Assembly: GCA_018827375.1 (NCBI GenBank)
Contig: JAHJYW010000014.1
Coordinates: forward strand, 62,001-126,000
DNA: 64,000 nt
Direction of reading: 5' to 3'
From: Alphaproteobacteria bacterium
Lineage (GTDB): Bacteria; Pseudomonadota; Alphaproteobacteria; Caulobacterales; Hyphomonadaceae
The translations under genes and the position numbers were made by a program. The notes beneath the pieces are model-generated. The model was not told the origin of the DNA. It saw nothing but the letters and a program-made list of their open reading frames with translations, and ran no database searches. This document shows positions 48,823-60,837 of this stretch, piece by piece; within the stretch, counting starts at the first letter, position 1, and each line of letters begins with the position of its first letter.

Positions 48823-49938
48823 TCAGGCCGCATTCTTCGTTTCCAGCGAGCGGACGAGTTTCTCTTTCCAGACCTTGGGGCTGCCAGCCTGAACCGCGAG
48901 CAGCTTGGCCCGGCGGTAGAAGAGGTGGCAATCGACTTCCCATGTGAAGCCCATGCCGCCATGCGTCTGGATGTTTTCTTTTGAAGCAAACCAGAAGGCT
49001 TCCGATGCGGCCACGCGGGCAGCGGCGGCGGCTTCCGGCAGCTCGGCCGCATCCGTCGACAGCGCCCAGGCGCCATAGAAACAGTTCGAGCGCGCCACTT
49101 CGTTCTTGACGTACATCTCGGCCAGCTTGTGCTTGATGGCCTGGTTCCCGCCGATTGGACGTCCAAAAGCGTAACGCTCCATCGCATAGTCTTTTGCCAT
49201 TTCGAGGCAGCGTGATGCGCCGCCCAGCTGTTCAAAGGCGATCAGCACGGCCACGCGGTTGAGAATTTCGTCATTGAGGCTTGCGCCGTCGCCGGACTTG
49301 CCGAGCAATGTGGCAGGCGCCTTGTCAAAGGTGAGTTCGGCATGGCTGCGCGTTGGGTCGAGCGTCGAGAGAACCTTCTTCGACACGCCCTTGCCGGACA
49401 GGTCGACCAGCACGAGGCTTGCGCCCTTGCCGTCCTTGGCAAGCACCACGGCATGCGTGGCAATATCACCGTCCGTAACGGGAACTTTCACGCCGCTGAG
49501 CGTCTTGCCGTCAAACGTGGTTTTCAGGGAAGCCGCATCCGGGTTGCCGGGGCCTTCGCTGGCCGCGTAGCAGCCGATCACGTCGCCGGATACGATCTTC
49601 GGGAAGATGTCGGCCTGCTGGGCTTCGGAACCTGCGAGCTTCAGGGCTTCGGTGAAGAAGTATGCCGTCGAGGCCCATGGCACGGGCGCCAGAACGCGGC
49701 CCATTTCTTCGGCGAGCACGCACATTTCCAGCATGCCGAGCCCGAGGCCGCCATGCTCTTCCGGAATGGATGTGCCGAGCCAGCCCATTTCGACGACTTT
49801 CTTCCATACGCCTTCATTATAGGCTTTGGAGTCGTCGTTCAGGATGGCGCGCACTTCGCCCATCCCGCACTGGCTTTCGAGAAATTTGCGCGCTTCATTG
49901 GCGAGAAATTTCTGGTCCTCGGAAAAGTCGAAATTCAT
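48823..49938 (-). CDS. Acyl-CoA dehydrogenase
   Basis: MNFDFSEDQKFLANEARKFLESQCG; MGWLGTSIPEEHGGLGLGMLEMCVLAEEMGR; IQTHGGMGFTWEVDCHLFYRRAKLL. Confidence 0.94.
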   Translation of the reverse strand: MNFDFSEDQKFLANEARKFLESQCGMGEVRAILNDDSKAYNEGVWKKVVEMGWLGTSIPEEHGGLGLGMLEMCVLAEEMGRVLAPVPWASTAYFFTEALKLAGSEAQQADIFPKIVSGDVIGCYAASEGPGNPDAASLKTTFDGKTLSGVKVPVTDGDIATHAVVLAKDGKGASLVLVDLSGKGVSKKVLSTLDPTRSHAELTFDKAPATLLGKSGDGASLNDEILNRVAVLIAFEQLGGASRCLEMAKDYAMERYAFGRPIGGNQAIKHKLAEMYVKNEVARSNCFYGAWALSTDAAELPEAAAAARVAASEAFWFASKENIQTHGGMGFTWEVDCHLFYRRAKLLAVQAGSPKVWKEKLVRSLETKNAA

Positions 49939-50065
49939 GGCGTTTGGCTCCCTGGGCCCCTTTGGGGGGATGTAACTTTGCTATGGAAGCAATCTAGCGC
50001 CCTTTACGTGCGCGGAAAGCCGTGACCCAGCGGAAATCCTCGATTTCGCGTTTGCATGACCCGGC

Positions 50066-50087
50066 GATAGGTCAAATTTCACCTATC
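50066..50087. promoter_or_regulatory. Near-perfect 22-bp dyad GATAGGTCAAATTTCACCTATC
   Basis: 7-bp perfect arms around an AAATTT core, only the c/c pair at positions 8 and 15 is asymmetric; in divergent intergenic region. Confidence 0.6.
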
Positions 50088-50108
50088 CCTTTCAGCTCAT
50101 TGAAAGGG
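50087..50108. promoter_or_regulatory. Stem-loop CCCTTTCA-gctcat-TGAAAGGG
   Basis: Perfect 8-bp stem, 6-nt loop, directly abutting the previous dyad. Confidence 0.55.
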
Positions 50109-50150
50109 GATTTTGGCAGATTTGGCGATTAGTCTGGGGGACACCAAACT

Positions 50151-50729
50151 ATGGCCAAGGCACTATTCCACAAGTCGCAGCGCGTCTTTGTCAAACCTGT
50201 CGGCACCTGGGCGCTGGTCGAGCAGGTCATTCCTCACTGGGTCAAGAATGTCGATGAGCCTCTGCGGGTGTCATATGATTGCGGGCTTGGTCGACGGTTC
50301 GAGGCCCATGAACTTGTCTCCGAGCAGACCATGCACAAGCACGAGCGACCCGAGGACGACGAGGAAGACTTCCTGCTCGAGCAATGGCGCATTGACCGCA
50401 AATTGATCAAATGGCGGGCCGACGCGATGCTTGGCATCGATCCCAATCCGAGCACCTATCCGGTGGTCGTCACAGATGATGGTGACTGGGGCGGCTGGCG
50501 GGTAACAGGGAGCGAATATGACCGGGATCCACGCCGGATCGAACATCAGGCCCGTATGATCGTACATACGCCGGATCTGATGCGCATCGCACGCCGTCTG
50601 GCTGATCTGGCCAGCCAAAATCCTGACGACCTGGCGGAAGGGGCGCGGCAGATGGCGGCGCGGTGCGCCCACATCCTGCGCCATGTTTACCAGTCGGATG
50701 ACGCGTCCGTTGCCACGGCTGCCGAGTAG
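50151..50729 (+). CDS. Conserved hypothetical protein
   Basis: MAKALFHKSQRVFVKPVGTWALVEQVIPHWVKNVDEPLRVSYDCGLGRRFEAHELVSE; no recognised domain. Confidence 0.7.
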   Translation: MAKALFHKSQRVFVKPVGTWALVEQVIPHWVKNVDEPLRVSYDCGLGRRFEAHELVSEQTMHKHERPEDDEEDFLLEQWRIDRKLIKWRADAMLGIDPNPSTYPVVVTDDGDWGGWRVTGSEYDRDPRRIEHQARMIVHTPDLMRIARRLADLASQNPDDLAEGARQMAARCAHILRHVYQSDDASVATAAE

Positions 50730-50735
50730 GCTGTT

Positions 50736-51116
50736 TCAGCGCGCCCGCGCAATCGCGAGGGCCAGCCAGGCCAAGGCCGCCCCGATACAAGCGCCCAAAA
50801 GGTTTGCCGCCCCGTCCAGCAGGGATGGCGTGCGGCCGGTGCCGGCCAGCGCCTGCGCGATTTCCAGCACGACGCCATAACCGACCGCCAGGATCGTTCC
50901 CCGCATGATGCGCTCGCGCCCCAGCCAGAGACAGATCAGGCCCGACAGAACCATATAGGCAATCGCATGCTCTGCTTTGTCGCTGAGGTGCACATCCGGA
51001 AGGGTCCGGCCTGGCACAAGCGACAGGATGGCGATGGCCACGGCGACAAGCAGGCTGGTTATCCCGGCGATGCGCCGAACATTGGGTGTCGCAAGGAAGG
51101 ACAATAGCTGCTTCAT
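50736..51116 (-). CDS. VanZ-like family membrane protein
   Basis: LSLVPGRTLPDVHLSDKAEHAIAYMVLSGLICLWLGRER...GVVLEIAQALAGTGRTPSLLDGAANLLGACIGAAL. Confidence 0.82.
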   Translation of the reverse strand: MKQLLSFLATPNVRRIAGITSLLVAVAIAILSLVPGRTLPDVHLSDKAEHAIAYMVLSGLICLWLGRERIMRGTILAVGYGVVLEIAQALAGTGRTPSLLDGAANLLGACIGAALAWLALAIARAR

Positions 51117-51269
51117 GCGCATGTTTTCCGTCTTGTTTCCTGCAGGCAAGGGGCTGTTTGCCCCTTGGAAACGGACCGTTCCGTCCCGATGTGAAGGATG
51201 CCAATGCTCGACGTGGTTTTCATCAGCCCGTATCGAGGACTTATCCTGCTGCCGTTTACCGGAGACATC

Positions 51270-53846
51270 ATGCGCACTGAAACCCCCGTTGCCGTCAAAC
51301 TCGTCGATTACGCTCCCTATCCGTTTGATATCGAGCATGTCGATCTTTCCTTTGTGTTGGAGCCGGACGCAACCAGGGTAACCTCGATCCTGAAGATCAC
51401 CCGCAAGCACGGTTTCGGAGATATGCCGCTCGCGCTTGATGGCGAGGCGCTGAAACTGGTTTCCGTCGAGATCGACGGCCGGGCGCTGACGCCATCTGAT
51501 TACGATCTTACCGAAGACGGGCTGATCCTGCCGAACGTCCCGGACACATTTTCCCTGCGCACCGTGGTCGAAATCGCCCCGTCAAAGAATACGGCGCTGT
51601 CGGGCCTGTACATGTCGGGCGGACGTTTCTGTTCGCAGTGTGAATCCGTGGGCTTTCGCCGCATCACCTATTATCCGGACCGCCCTGACGTGATGAGCCG
51701 CTTCTCCGTCACGATTGATGCGGACAAGGCCGCCTGTCCGATCATGTTGTCCAACGGCACACCGGGCGACGTGCAGGATGCGGGCAACGGTCGCCATTCG
51801 ATCACGTGGGACGATCCTCACAAGAAGCCGTCTTACCTTTTTGCGCTTTGCGCTGGCGACTATGATGTCTACCGCGACAGCTTCACGACCATGAATGGCA
51901 AGGAGATCGATCTCGCCATTCATGTCGACAAGGGCGACGCCCCGCGCGCCGCCTGGGCCATGGACAGCCTCAAGCGTTCCATGACCTGGGACGAGGAAAC
52001 CTATGGTCGTGAATACGACCTCGGCGTTTTCAACATCGTTGCCGTGCGCGACTTCAACTTTGGCGCCATGGAGAACAAGGGCCTCAATGTCTTCAACTCG
52101 GCCTATGTGCTGGCCGATGAGGACTCGGCCACCGATGCTGACTTCGAGGCCATCGAGAGCATCGTCGCGCACGAATACTTCCACAACTGGACCGGCAACC
52201 GCATTACCTGCCGCGACTGGTTCCAGCTCTGCCTGAAGGAAGGCCTCACCGTCTTCCGCGACCAGAACTTCTCCGCCGACATGCGCTCGCGTCCCGTGCA
52301 GCGCATCAAGGACGTCATACGTCTGCGCGCCCGCCAGTTCGCCGAGGATGCGGGTCCGCTGGCCCACCCTGTCAGGCCTGACCACTATGGCTCAATCGAC
52401 AACCTCTATACTGCGACCGTGTACGAAAAAGGCGCCGAAGTGATCGGCATGCTGCGCCGCATCATTGGCGAGGAGACATATCGCGCAGGCATGGACCTCT
52501 ATTTCGACCGCCATGATGGCCAGGCCGTTGCGATAGAAGACTTCTACAAGTGCTTTGAGGATGTGACCGGCAAGGACTTCACCCAGTTCCGCCTCTGGTA
52601 TGCGCAGGCAGGTACCCCGCGCGTGACCGTGACCGAAAGCTGGGACGAGGCCGCCGGGGAACTCACAATCAATATGTCCCAGACAACCCCTCCAACGCCC
52701 GGCCAACCCGACAAGAAGCCGGTGCCAATTCCGCTGGAACTCGCCCTGCTCGACGGCAAGGGTGGCACGGACGCATGGATGACCGTGCTTGATACGGCCG
52801 AAACGACGATCACCCGCAAAGCCCCCACCGGTCGCCCGCTCCTCTCAGTCAACCGCGACTTCAGCGCACCGATCCGCGTCGAACGTGAGCTGAGCCGTGA
52901 CCAGCGTCTCGCCCTCGTCGTGGCCGAAACGGATCCCTTCAACCAGTGGGAAGGCGTGCGCACCCTCGTCACCGAGGAAATCCTCAAGCTCTCCGAAGGT
53001 AGCCAGGCCAAGCCTGACAGCGAACTCGTCGGCGCGATTGCTGCCGCAATCCGCAATGCCGGCGACGACCCCGCGCTCGCGGCGCTGCTCACGCGGCTGC
53101 CCGAAGTCGGCGAACTGTTCCTTGAGCGCGAACCTGCAGACCCTGTTGCCCTGCACTCTGCCCGCAAGCGCCTCCAGTCGGCACTCGCGAATGCGCTCGT
53201 GGACACGGTGGGAACAACCCTCGAAGCCCCATCTCCGGCGCCGTATGCGCCTTCGGCTGAACAGGCAGGCATTCGGGCATTCCGGGGGGCTTGTATCAAC
53301 CTCCTTGGTGCATCCGAGGACAAGGACGCGCGCCGCAAGCTGTTGATCCTCTACAAAAAAGCCACGAACATGACAGAGCGGCTCGCTGCGATGCGTGCCC
53401 TGACAATGCACGGAAAATGCCCGGAACGTGACGAAGCGCTGGCTGATTTCGAGACAAACTGGAAACACAACCCGATTGTCATGGACAAGTGGTTTGCCGT
53501 GCAGGCCGGGCAGGGAACAGCCGAGACGGTTGCAGAACTGGCCGCCCACCCGGACTTCGACCTGAAGAACCCGAACCGCGTGCGTTCCGTCGTTGGCGTC
53601 TTCTCGACCGCCAACCTGTCCGCCTTCCATGCGCCGGACGGCTCAGGCTACCGCGCCGTGGAGGATATCATTCTCAAAGCTGATGCGGCCAACCCGGCCC
53701 TGGCTGCCCGCCTCATCACCGCTTTTGAACAATGGCGCATGCTTGAGCCAAAGGCGGGCGCGGCTGCAAAGGAGACGCTGAAGCGTCTGCAGGAAGCGAA
53801 ACTGTCACCCAATTCTGCCGACATTGTCGGGCGCGCCCTTGGCTAA
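51270..53846 (+). CDS. pepN: Aminopeptidase N (M1 family)
   Basis: AVRDFNFGAMENKGLNVFNSAYVLADEDSATDADFEAIESIVAHEYFHNWTGNRITCRDWFQLCLKEGLTVFRDQ (HExxH...E). Confidence 0.97.
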   Translation: MRTETPVAVKLVDYAPYPFDIEHVDLSFVLEPDATRVTSILKITRKHGFGDMPLALDGEALKLVSVEIDGRALTPSDYDLTEDGLILPNVPDTFSLRTVVEIAPSKNTALSGLYMSGGRFCSQCESVGFRRITYYPDRPDVMSRFSVTIDADKAACPIMLSNGTPGDVQDAGNGRHSITWDDPHKKPSYLFALCAGDYDVYRDSFTTMNGKEIDLAIHVDKGDAPRAAWAMDSLKRSMTWDEETYGREYDLGVFNIVAVRDFNFGAMENKGLNVFNSAYVLADEDSATDADFEAIESIVAHEYFHNWTGNRITCRDWFQLCLKEGLTVFRDQNFSADMRSRPVQRIKDVIRLRARQFAEDAGPLAHPVRPDHYGSIDNLYTATVYEKGAEVIGMLRRIIGEETYRAGMDLYFDRHDGQAVAIEDFYKCFEDVTGKDFTQFRLWYAQAGTPRVTVTESWDEAAGELTINMSQTTPPTPGQPDKKPVPIPLELALLDGKGGTDAWMTVLDTAETTITRKAPTGRPLLSVNRDFSAPIRVERELSRDQRLALVVAETDPFNQWEGVRTLVTEEILKLSEGSQAKPDSELVGAIAAAIRNAGDDPALAALLTRLPEVGELFLEREPADPVALHSARKRLQSALANALVDTVGTTLEAPSPAPYAPSAEQAGIRAFRGACINLLGASEDKDARRKLLILYKKATNMTERLAAMRALTMHGKCPERDEALADFETNWKHNPIVMDKWFAVQAGQGTAETVAELAAHPDFDLKNPNRVRSVVGVFSTANLSAFHAPDGSGYRAVEDIILKADAANPALAARLITAFEQWRMLEPKAGAAAKETLKRLQEAKLSPNSADIVGRALG

Positions 53847-53932
53847 GGTAGTTAACGCTTTCGTCAGCATTATTAACACTTAGGCAATGATTCCCCCTGA
53901 AAACGGTATACGGGTAAGTATGTCCAATTCAG

Positions 53933-56343
<2,411 letters not shown>

Positions 56344-56347
<4 letters not shown>

Positions 56348-56973
56348 GGTATCAGGTTCCAGTCCAGGATGCGCGCGCCATCCGGGCCGGCATCCACAAC
56401 GCCCCAGGCGCCTGTCTTCAGCTTCCGGTCGAGACCCTCTGGCTGCGTATCCACCACATCCGGCAGGAACCGCGCGATGCCATTGCTGGTGACGATCAGC
56501 ACATTTGCCTTTGCTTCCAGCGTTGCCGCGCGTTCCAGCAGGCTCGCCCAGGCATCACGCAAAGCGGCCGGGTCAACCTGCCAGCCCTCCGGGGGCGTTG
56601 CATCCCGGTCCCATGCCGCGAGCGCTTCGGCGCCAAGACGCGCAATCACCTTGTCCTCGGTCTGGTTTTCGTCCGGGCCGTAGTCCACTTCCGTCAGGAA
56701 GGGCAGGATGCGCAAGGCCGGTGCGTGTGGGCGGGCGTCAAGGATTGCGCGGGCCGTCTGCCGCGTGCGCAGGAGCGGTGAGCAGAAGGCTGCGCGGAAG
56801 GCCGTGTCGCGGAAATGCGCGGCCAGTGAATCAGCCTGCGTGCGCCCCGAAACGGACAGGGAAAGGTCCGTGCGTGCGCCCACACGGGTTGGTATGTCAC
56901 CCGCATCGAACGTGTTGCCGTGGCGCAGGATGATCAGGCGGGCCAATCGCTTACATCCTTGCCGGATCGCCAT
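56344..56973 (-). CDS. Histidine phosphatase (phosphoglycerate mutase) family protein
   Basis: LIILRHGNTFDAGDIPTRVGARTDLSLSVSGRTQADSLAAHF; start uncertain because of overlap with kdsB. Confidence 0.87.
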
Positions 56974-57760
56974 GATCGCGGATCAGGCGTTCTGCCAGGG
57001 CGACATCTTCCGGTGTATCAATGCCGGGAATGGCGATCGTGTCAGGTGCAACTTCAACGCACTGGATCGACATGCCATTCTCCAGAAGCCGCAGCTGTTC
57101 CAGTCCTTCAAGCTGTTCGTAATGGCCTTCGGGCAGGCTCACATATTGGCGCAAAGCTTCCAGTCGAAAGGCATAGAGGCCGATATGCCGACAGACGGGT
57201 GACAGATCGCCGGCCGCACGCAGTGCCGCTTCCTTGCGCATGGCTGGCAGGATGATTTTCGAGAACCAGAGCGCGCGGCCCGCGGTATTGTGGGTGAGCG
57301 TTGTGCCGGAAAAAGGCGTTTCCAGCTTGTGCGCGCGCAGGGCATCCAGCGCGTCCCATGTCAGGCGCACATAGGGCGTTGCCGCATCCGTGCCTGAGGT
57401 GAGAACGGCTTCAGCGACAGCGATGATGTGGGCTGGCGGGGTGAACGGCGAGTCGCCCTGCAGGTTGACCACGACCTGCGGGAGGACGCCGAGGGCGTCT
57501 GCGGCGGCAAGGGCCCGGTCGCTGCCCGATGGCAGGGCCGGGTCTGTCAAGACCACGGGAATGTCGCGTTCCTTGCAATGCGCCTCGATGCGCGCATCGT
57601 CTGTCGCGACCACATGTGCGGCATCTTCGAGGGCTGCCGCTGCCTTGGCCGCCATCGCTGCAACACGGCTGACCATGGACTGGCCGGCAATCAGTGTCAG
57701 TGGCTTGCCCGGGAAACGGGTCGAGCCATAGCGGGCGGGAACAACGATGAGCGTCTTCAT
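56951..57760 (-). CDS. kdsB: 3-deoxy-manno-octulosonate cytidylyltransferase
   Basis: VVPARYGSTRFPGKPLTLIAGQSMVSRV; VVATDDARIEAHC; VNLQGDSPFTPP; HIGLYAFRLEALRQYVSLP. Confidence 0.93.
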   Translation of the reverse strand: MKTLIVVPARYGSTRFPGKPLTLIAGQSMVSRVAAMAAKAAAALEDAAHVVATDDARIEAHCKERDIPVVLTDPALPSGSDRALAAADALGVLPQVVVNLQGDSPFTPPAHIIAVAEAVLTSGTDAATPYVRLTWDALDALRAHKLETPFSGTTLTHNTAGRALWFSKIILPAMRKEAALRAAGDLSPVCRHIGLYAFRLEALRQYVSLPEGHYEQLEGLEQLRLLENGMSIQCVEVAPDTIAIPGIDTPEDVALAERLIRDHGDPARM

Positions 57761-57785
57761 GCGGCGGGCACCTTGATCGCGTGGC

Positions 57786-58232
57786 CTAGAGTCTGTCCGG
57801 CCGCACGGATTGCGGGTCGCGCATCTCCTGCATCAATCCGATCAGCGGGCCAACCCATTCGAGTGTCGCCTCGCCGACGCCTTCATCTCGCAGGAATTGC
57901 GTGAAGGCCGGGATCAGTTCTGCATCGCCGCACTGGTCAACGGCCGCTTCCAGTTCCGGCACAATGATTGTCTGGAACGTGTCGGCAAAGCGCTCGATCT
58001 GTTTCTGCTTGGAGATCAGCTGCATGGCGACGAACGGATCAACGTCACCATCGGCATCCTGCAGGCGGCGCAGGTCATTGATCATGCCGCGATTGCTGGC
58101 AGCGAATTTCTTCAGCACCTTGTCGGTCTTGTAGTCTACCCATTCAGCCGTGCAGGGCTTGGGCTCGACGGAGGCACAGGCGGCGAGGCTGGCGAGTCCC
58201 AGTGACAGGATGGCAATTTTTAGTTTCAGCAT
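57786..58232 (-). CDS. Hypothetical lipoprotein
   Basis: MLKLKIAILSLGLASLAACASVEPKPCTAEWVDYKTDKVLKKFAASNRGMINDLRRL. Confidence 0.7.
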   Translation of the reverse strand: MLKLKIAILSLGLASLAACASVEPKPCTAEWVDYKTDKVLKKFAASNRGMINDLRRLQDADGDVDPFVAMQLISKQKQIERFADTFQTIIVPELEAAVDQCGDAELIPAFTQFLRDEGVGEATLEWVGPLIGLMQEMRDPQSVRPDRL

Positions 58233-58377
58233 GGCGACGTCCGCTCCGGCTTGATCATGCCGCACACTAGTGTGCGCAGGCGCAGGCGCAAAGGGCGGAG
58301 TGCTGTATGACGAAAAATGGCCCCGGTGCCAGAGACAGCGGGGCCATTGGGTATGGCAGAGACTGCGCGTCGAAAGC

Positions 58378-60285
58378 CTATTTATTGATCTCGATCGTGC
58401 GGCGGGACTCCTGCAACCGGATGAAAGCCGCTTTTTCCGCGTCTCGCAGCTGGCGGCTTTGCTTGATGGCGGCCAGTGTCTCTGCGGCTTTCAGGCGGGC
58501 GGCGTCACCGTCGACGCAGGCGACATGCAGATCATCGCCGTTGGGGCCTTTTGCACCCAGGATGCGGGTCTCACCCGGGGCAAGCTTTGCGTCACGGCAG
58601 GAAAGGGCCAGTGTCTCGAGCGCGCTTGTAATCTGTGCGTCGCGGGCTGCCTGATCGGCGCCATAGGCGGCTTCGATCTTGGCCTCCAGTTCGTCTGTCC
58701 AGCGCTCGATACGGGCTTCGACCGCGCGATTGGTATTTTCAGAATCAACGCCATAGGTGGCCTCCCATTTGGAGACGATATGATCCACTTCGGCTTCCCA
58801 TTGCGCCATGCTGCTTTCGTATTCCGCTGACCAGGCGTCCCAGGCGGCTTCATTTTCATCAGCCTGCTTCTCGGCAGCATGAGTAGAACTCGTGTGGCTA
58901 TGAGCGCCGCCTTCAAGTTCAGACATATCTGCGACGGGTGGAACCGGCGGCGTAGATGGCTGCGGCGGCATGGCGGGCATCGGTGGCAGGGGCGGCATGG
59001 CTTCGGGCACGGTAATGTTGCGGGTTTCTATGCTGATGCGATGGTTCAGGTCGGCGATTTCCGCTTCGATGGCCGGATCAGGCGTCGTGATGGGGTCTCC
59101 CAGCAGGACGAACTGGCGGTCCTCGACTTTCTTGCCATCGATGAACAGAGTGGAATTGTCGATCTTCAGGCTGCGTGTCAGATCTGTTTTCGCTTCTCCG
59201 GCACTCGCTGTCACCGAAGCTGTCGAGATGACTGCCACTGAACCAAGCAAGGCTGTCAGTCCCATGCCGGCCAGTCGACGGCGCTTCGTGGGGGCCGGGT
59301 AGGCCATGCGGCGCATGCGTTCTTTCAGGGAATGTGTCAGCGGCAGGCTGGCGGCCATCGGCAGGCGCTCCGGGACGGAAATCCGCACGGCTTTGAGCAA
59401 TGTTGAGCCGTAGGCGTGCGGGCTGGCCGCGCCGCAGCGCAGGACGTCGCTGTCGCAGGCAGCTTCCTGGTCTGTGCGGAAAGCCGTGCGCGCCATATAC
59501 GCGAGCGGGTTGAACCAGAGGCAGGCGACGAAGAGTTCCGCAACCTGGAGTGCCCAGAGATCTCCCCGCTTCACATGGGTCAGTTCGTGAGCGAGGGCTG
59601 CGCGTTGCTGGACCCTGTCATAATCAGCTTCGAACCAGGCTGGCAGGAGCACGATCGGGCGCAGGAGGCCGGTCACGAGTGGGCCGTTTGAGATCAGGCT
59701 GGTTGCAATCTGCGGTGTCCGTTTGAGGCCGATCTGGCGGGCAACATCATCCGCCAGTGCCTGCAATTGTGGTGAGGCTGGCGTTTTCTCGCGCGCGACG
59801 ACAGCCATGAAGCTATGCTGTGCGGCACTGTTGCGGACAAGGGCGACAAGTGCGCCGATGACCCAGATGGCCAGCAGGACAGTCATGGCCGACAGGGCAA
59901 CATCCATACCCGGAATGAAACTGCCGGACGGTGTGGAAGGAACAGTCGGCGAGATGGACAATGTGTGCGTCACAGGTGTTATCGCGCCGGATGGGACATC
60001 ACTGGAGGCCCAGACCTGGGAGGCTGCCGATCCACCGTCCATTGCTGCGTTTGACAGTGTCAGGTTTGGCGCAAGCCCAAGCAGGCTGACCCAGGAGATA
60101 CCCGTCGGCAGCGGCGGCATGACAAGACGCGCCAGCGGCAATAGCCAAAGGGCATAGGCGAGACCCGCACCAAACTCGCGGGCGACGGCCTTGCGGGCAA
60201 AGAGAACCACAAGGATCAGCAGCGAAACGGCCAGGACCATTTCCATGACGGATTTCGGATCAGGCGTGAGAAATTCAGTGATCAT
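58378..60285 (-). CDS. BlaR1/MecR1-like M56 family metallopeptidase
   Basis: 4-TM N-terminus; AALAHELTHVKRGDLWALQVAELFVACLWFNPLAYMARTAFRTDQEAACD (HExxH); Pro-rich/coiled-coil C-terminal region. Confidence 0.9.
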   Translation of the reverse strand: MITEFLTPDPKSVMEMVLAVSLLILVVLFARKAVAREFGAGLAYALWLLPLARLVMPPLPTGISWVSLLGLAPNLTLSNAAMDGGSAASQVWASSDVPSGAITPVTHTLSISPTVPSTPSGSFIPGMDVALSAMTVLLAIWVIGALVALVRNSAAQHSFMAVVAREKTPASPQLQALADDVARQIGLKRTPQIATSLISNGPLVTGLLRPIVLLPAWFEADYDRVQQRAALAHELTHVKRGDLWALQVAELFVACLWFNPLAYMARTAFRTDQEAACDSDVLRCGAASPHAYGSTLLKAVRISVPERLPMAASLPLTHSLKERMRRMAYPAPTKRRRLAGMGLTALLGSVAVISTASVTASAGEAKTDLTRSLKIDNSTLFIDGKKVEDRQFVLLGDPITTPDPAIEAEIADLNHRISIETRNITVPEAMPPLPPMPAMPPQPSTPPVPPVADMSELEGGAHSHTSSTHAAEKQADENEAAWDAWSAEYESSMAQWEAEVDHIVSKWEATYGVDSENTNRAVEARIERWTDELEAKIEAAYGADQAARDAQITSALETLALSCRDAKLAPGETRILGAKGPNGDDLHVACVDGDAARLKAAETLAAIKQSRQLRDAEKAAFIRLQESRRTIEINK

Positions 60286-60644
60286 TTCTTGAGGTCCCCC
60301 AAAAGTTTTTCCAGGTCTTCGATGTCCTGAGGTGTCAGGCCGCGGCTGTCGGCCAGATAGGCGACAAGCGGCGCAGCGCGACCGGAAAATACCCGGTCGA
60401 TGAACTGGCCTGCGGCCTTGGCCTTGTAGGATTCTTCGTCAATCGCGGGGAAATAGAGATAGCGCCGGCCATCCTCTCGGGTGCTGACCGCACCTTTCTC
60501 GACAAGACGCGACAGGAGTGTCTTGACGGTTCGGCTGGTCCAGTCCTTGTCATTTGCGAGTGCCTCATGCACATCGCTGGCTGCGACGCCGGGTTGCTCC
60601 CACAGCACGCTTAGGACTTCGAGTTCGGCGGCCGATATTTTCAT
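60282..60644 (-). CDS. BlaI/MecI/CopY family transcriptional repressor
   Basis: ISAAELEVLSVLWEQPGVAASDVHEALANDKDWTSRTVKTLLSRLVEKGAVSTREDGRRYLYFP. Confidence 0.93.
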   Translation of the reverse strand: MKISAAELEVLSVLWEQPGVAASDVHEALANDKDWTSRTVKTLLSRLVEKGAVSTREDGRRYLYFPAIDEESYKAKAAGQFIDRVFSGRAAPLVAYLADSRGLTPQDIEDLEKLLGDLKK

Positions 60645-60665
60645 TCCTGCTCTCTCCCCGAGATG

Positions 60666-60706
60666 GACTACACTCGTAGTCTTACGTCTAGACTACATCT
60701 GTGGTC
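60666..60706. promoter_or_regulatory. Two tandem BlaI-type dyads: GACTAC-ACTC-GTAGTC (60666-60681) and GACTAC-ATCT-GTGGTC (60691-60706)
   Basis: Repeated dyads 25 bp apart centre to centre, upstream of blaI. Confidence 0.7.
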
Positions 60707-60837
60707 AACGCATTTCTGATGACAAGACTGTAACGTCCGGCTTTGATGCCGCAGCGATGCTCTTGTCTCTTCTATTCGCCAAGACGCTCCTGTAGGGTCG
60801 CGGCTTGTGGTCAGGGCGGCAAGTTGAGGAGAGGGCG

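Noticed and set aside
53855-53880. TTAAC ... ATTAAC pair upstream of the PleC-like kinase as a canonical CtrA box
   Set aside because: The two TTAA elements are 17 nt apart, not 7.
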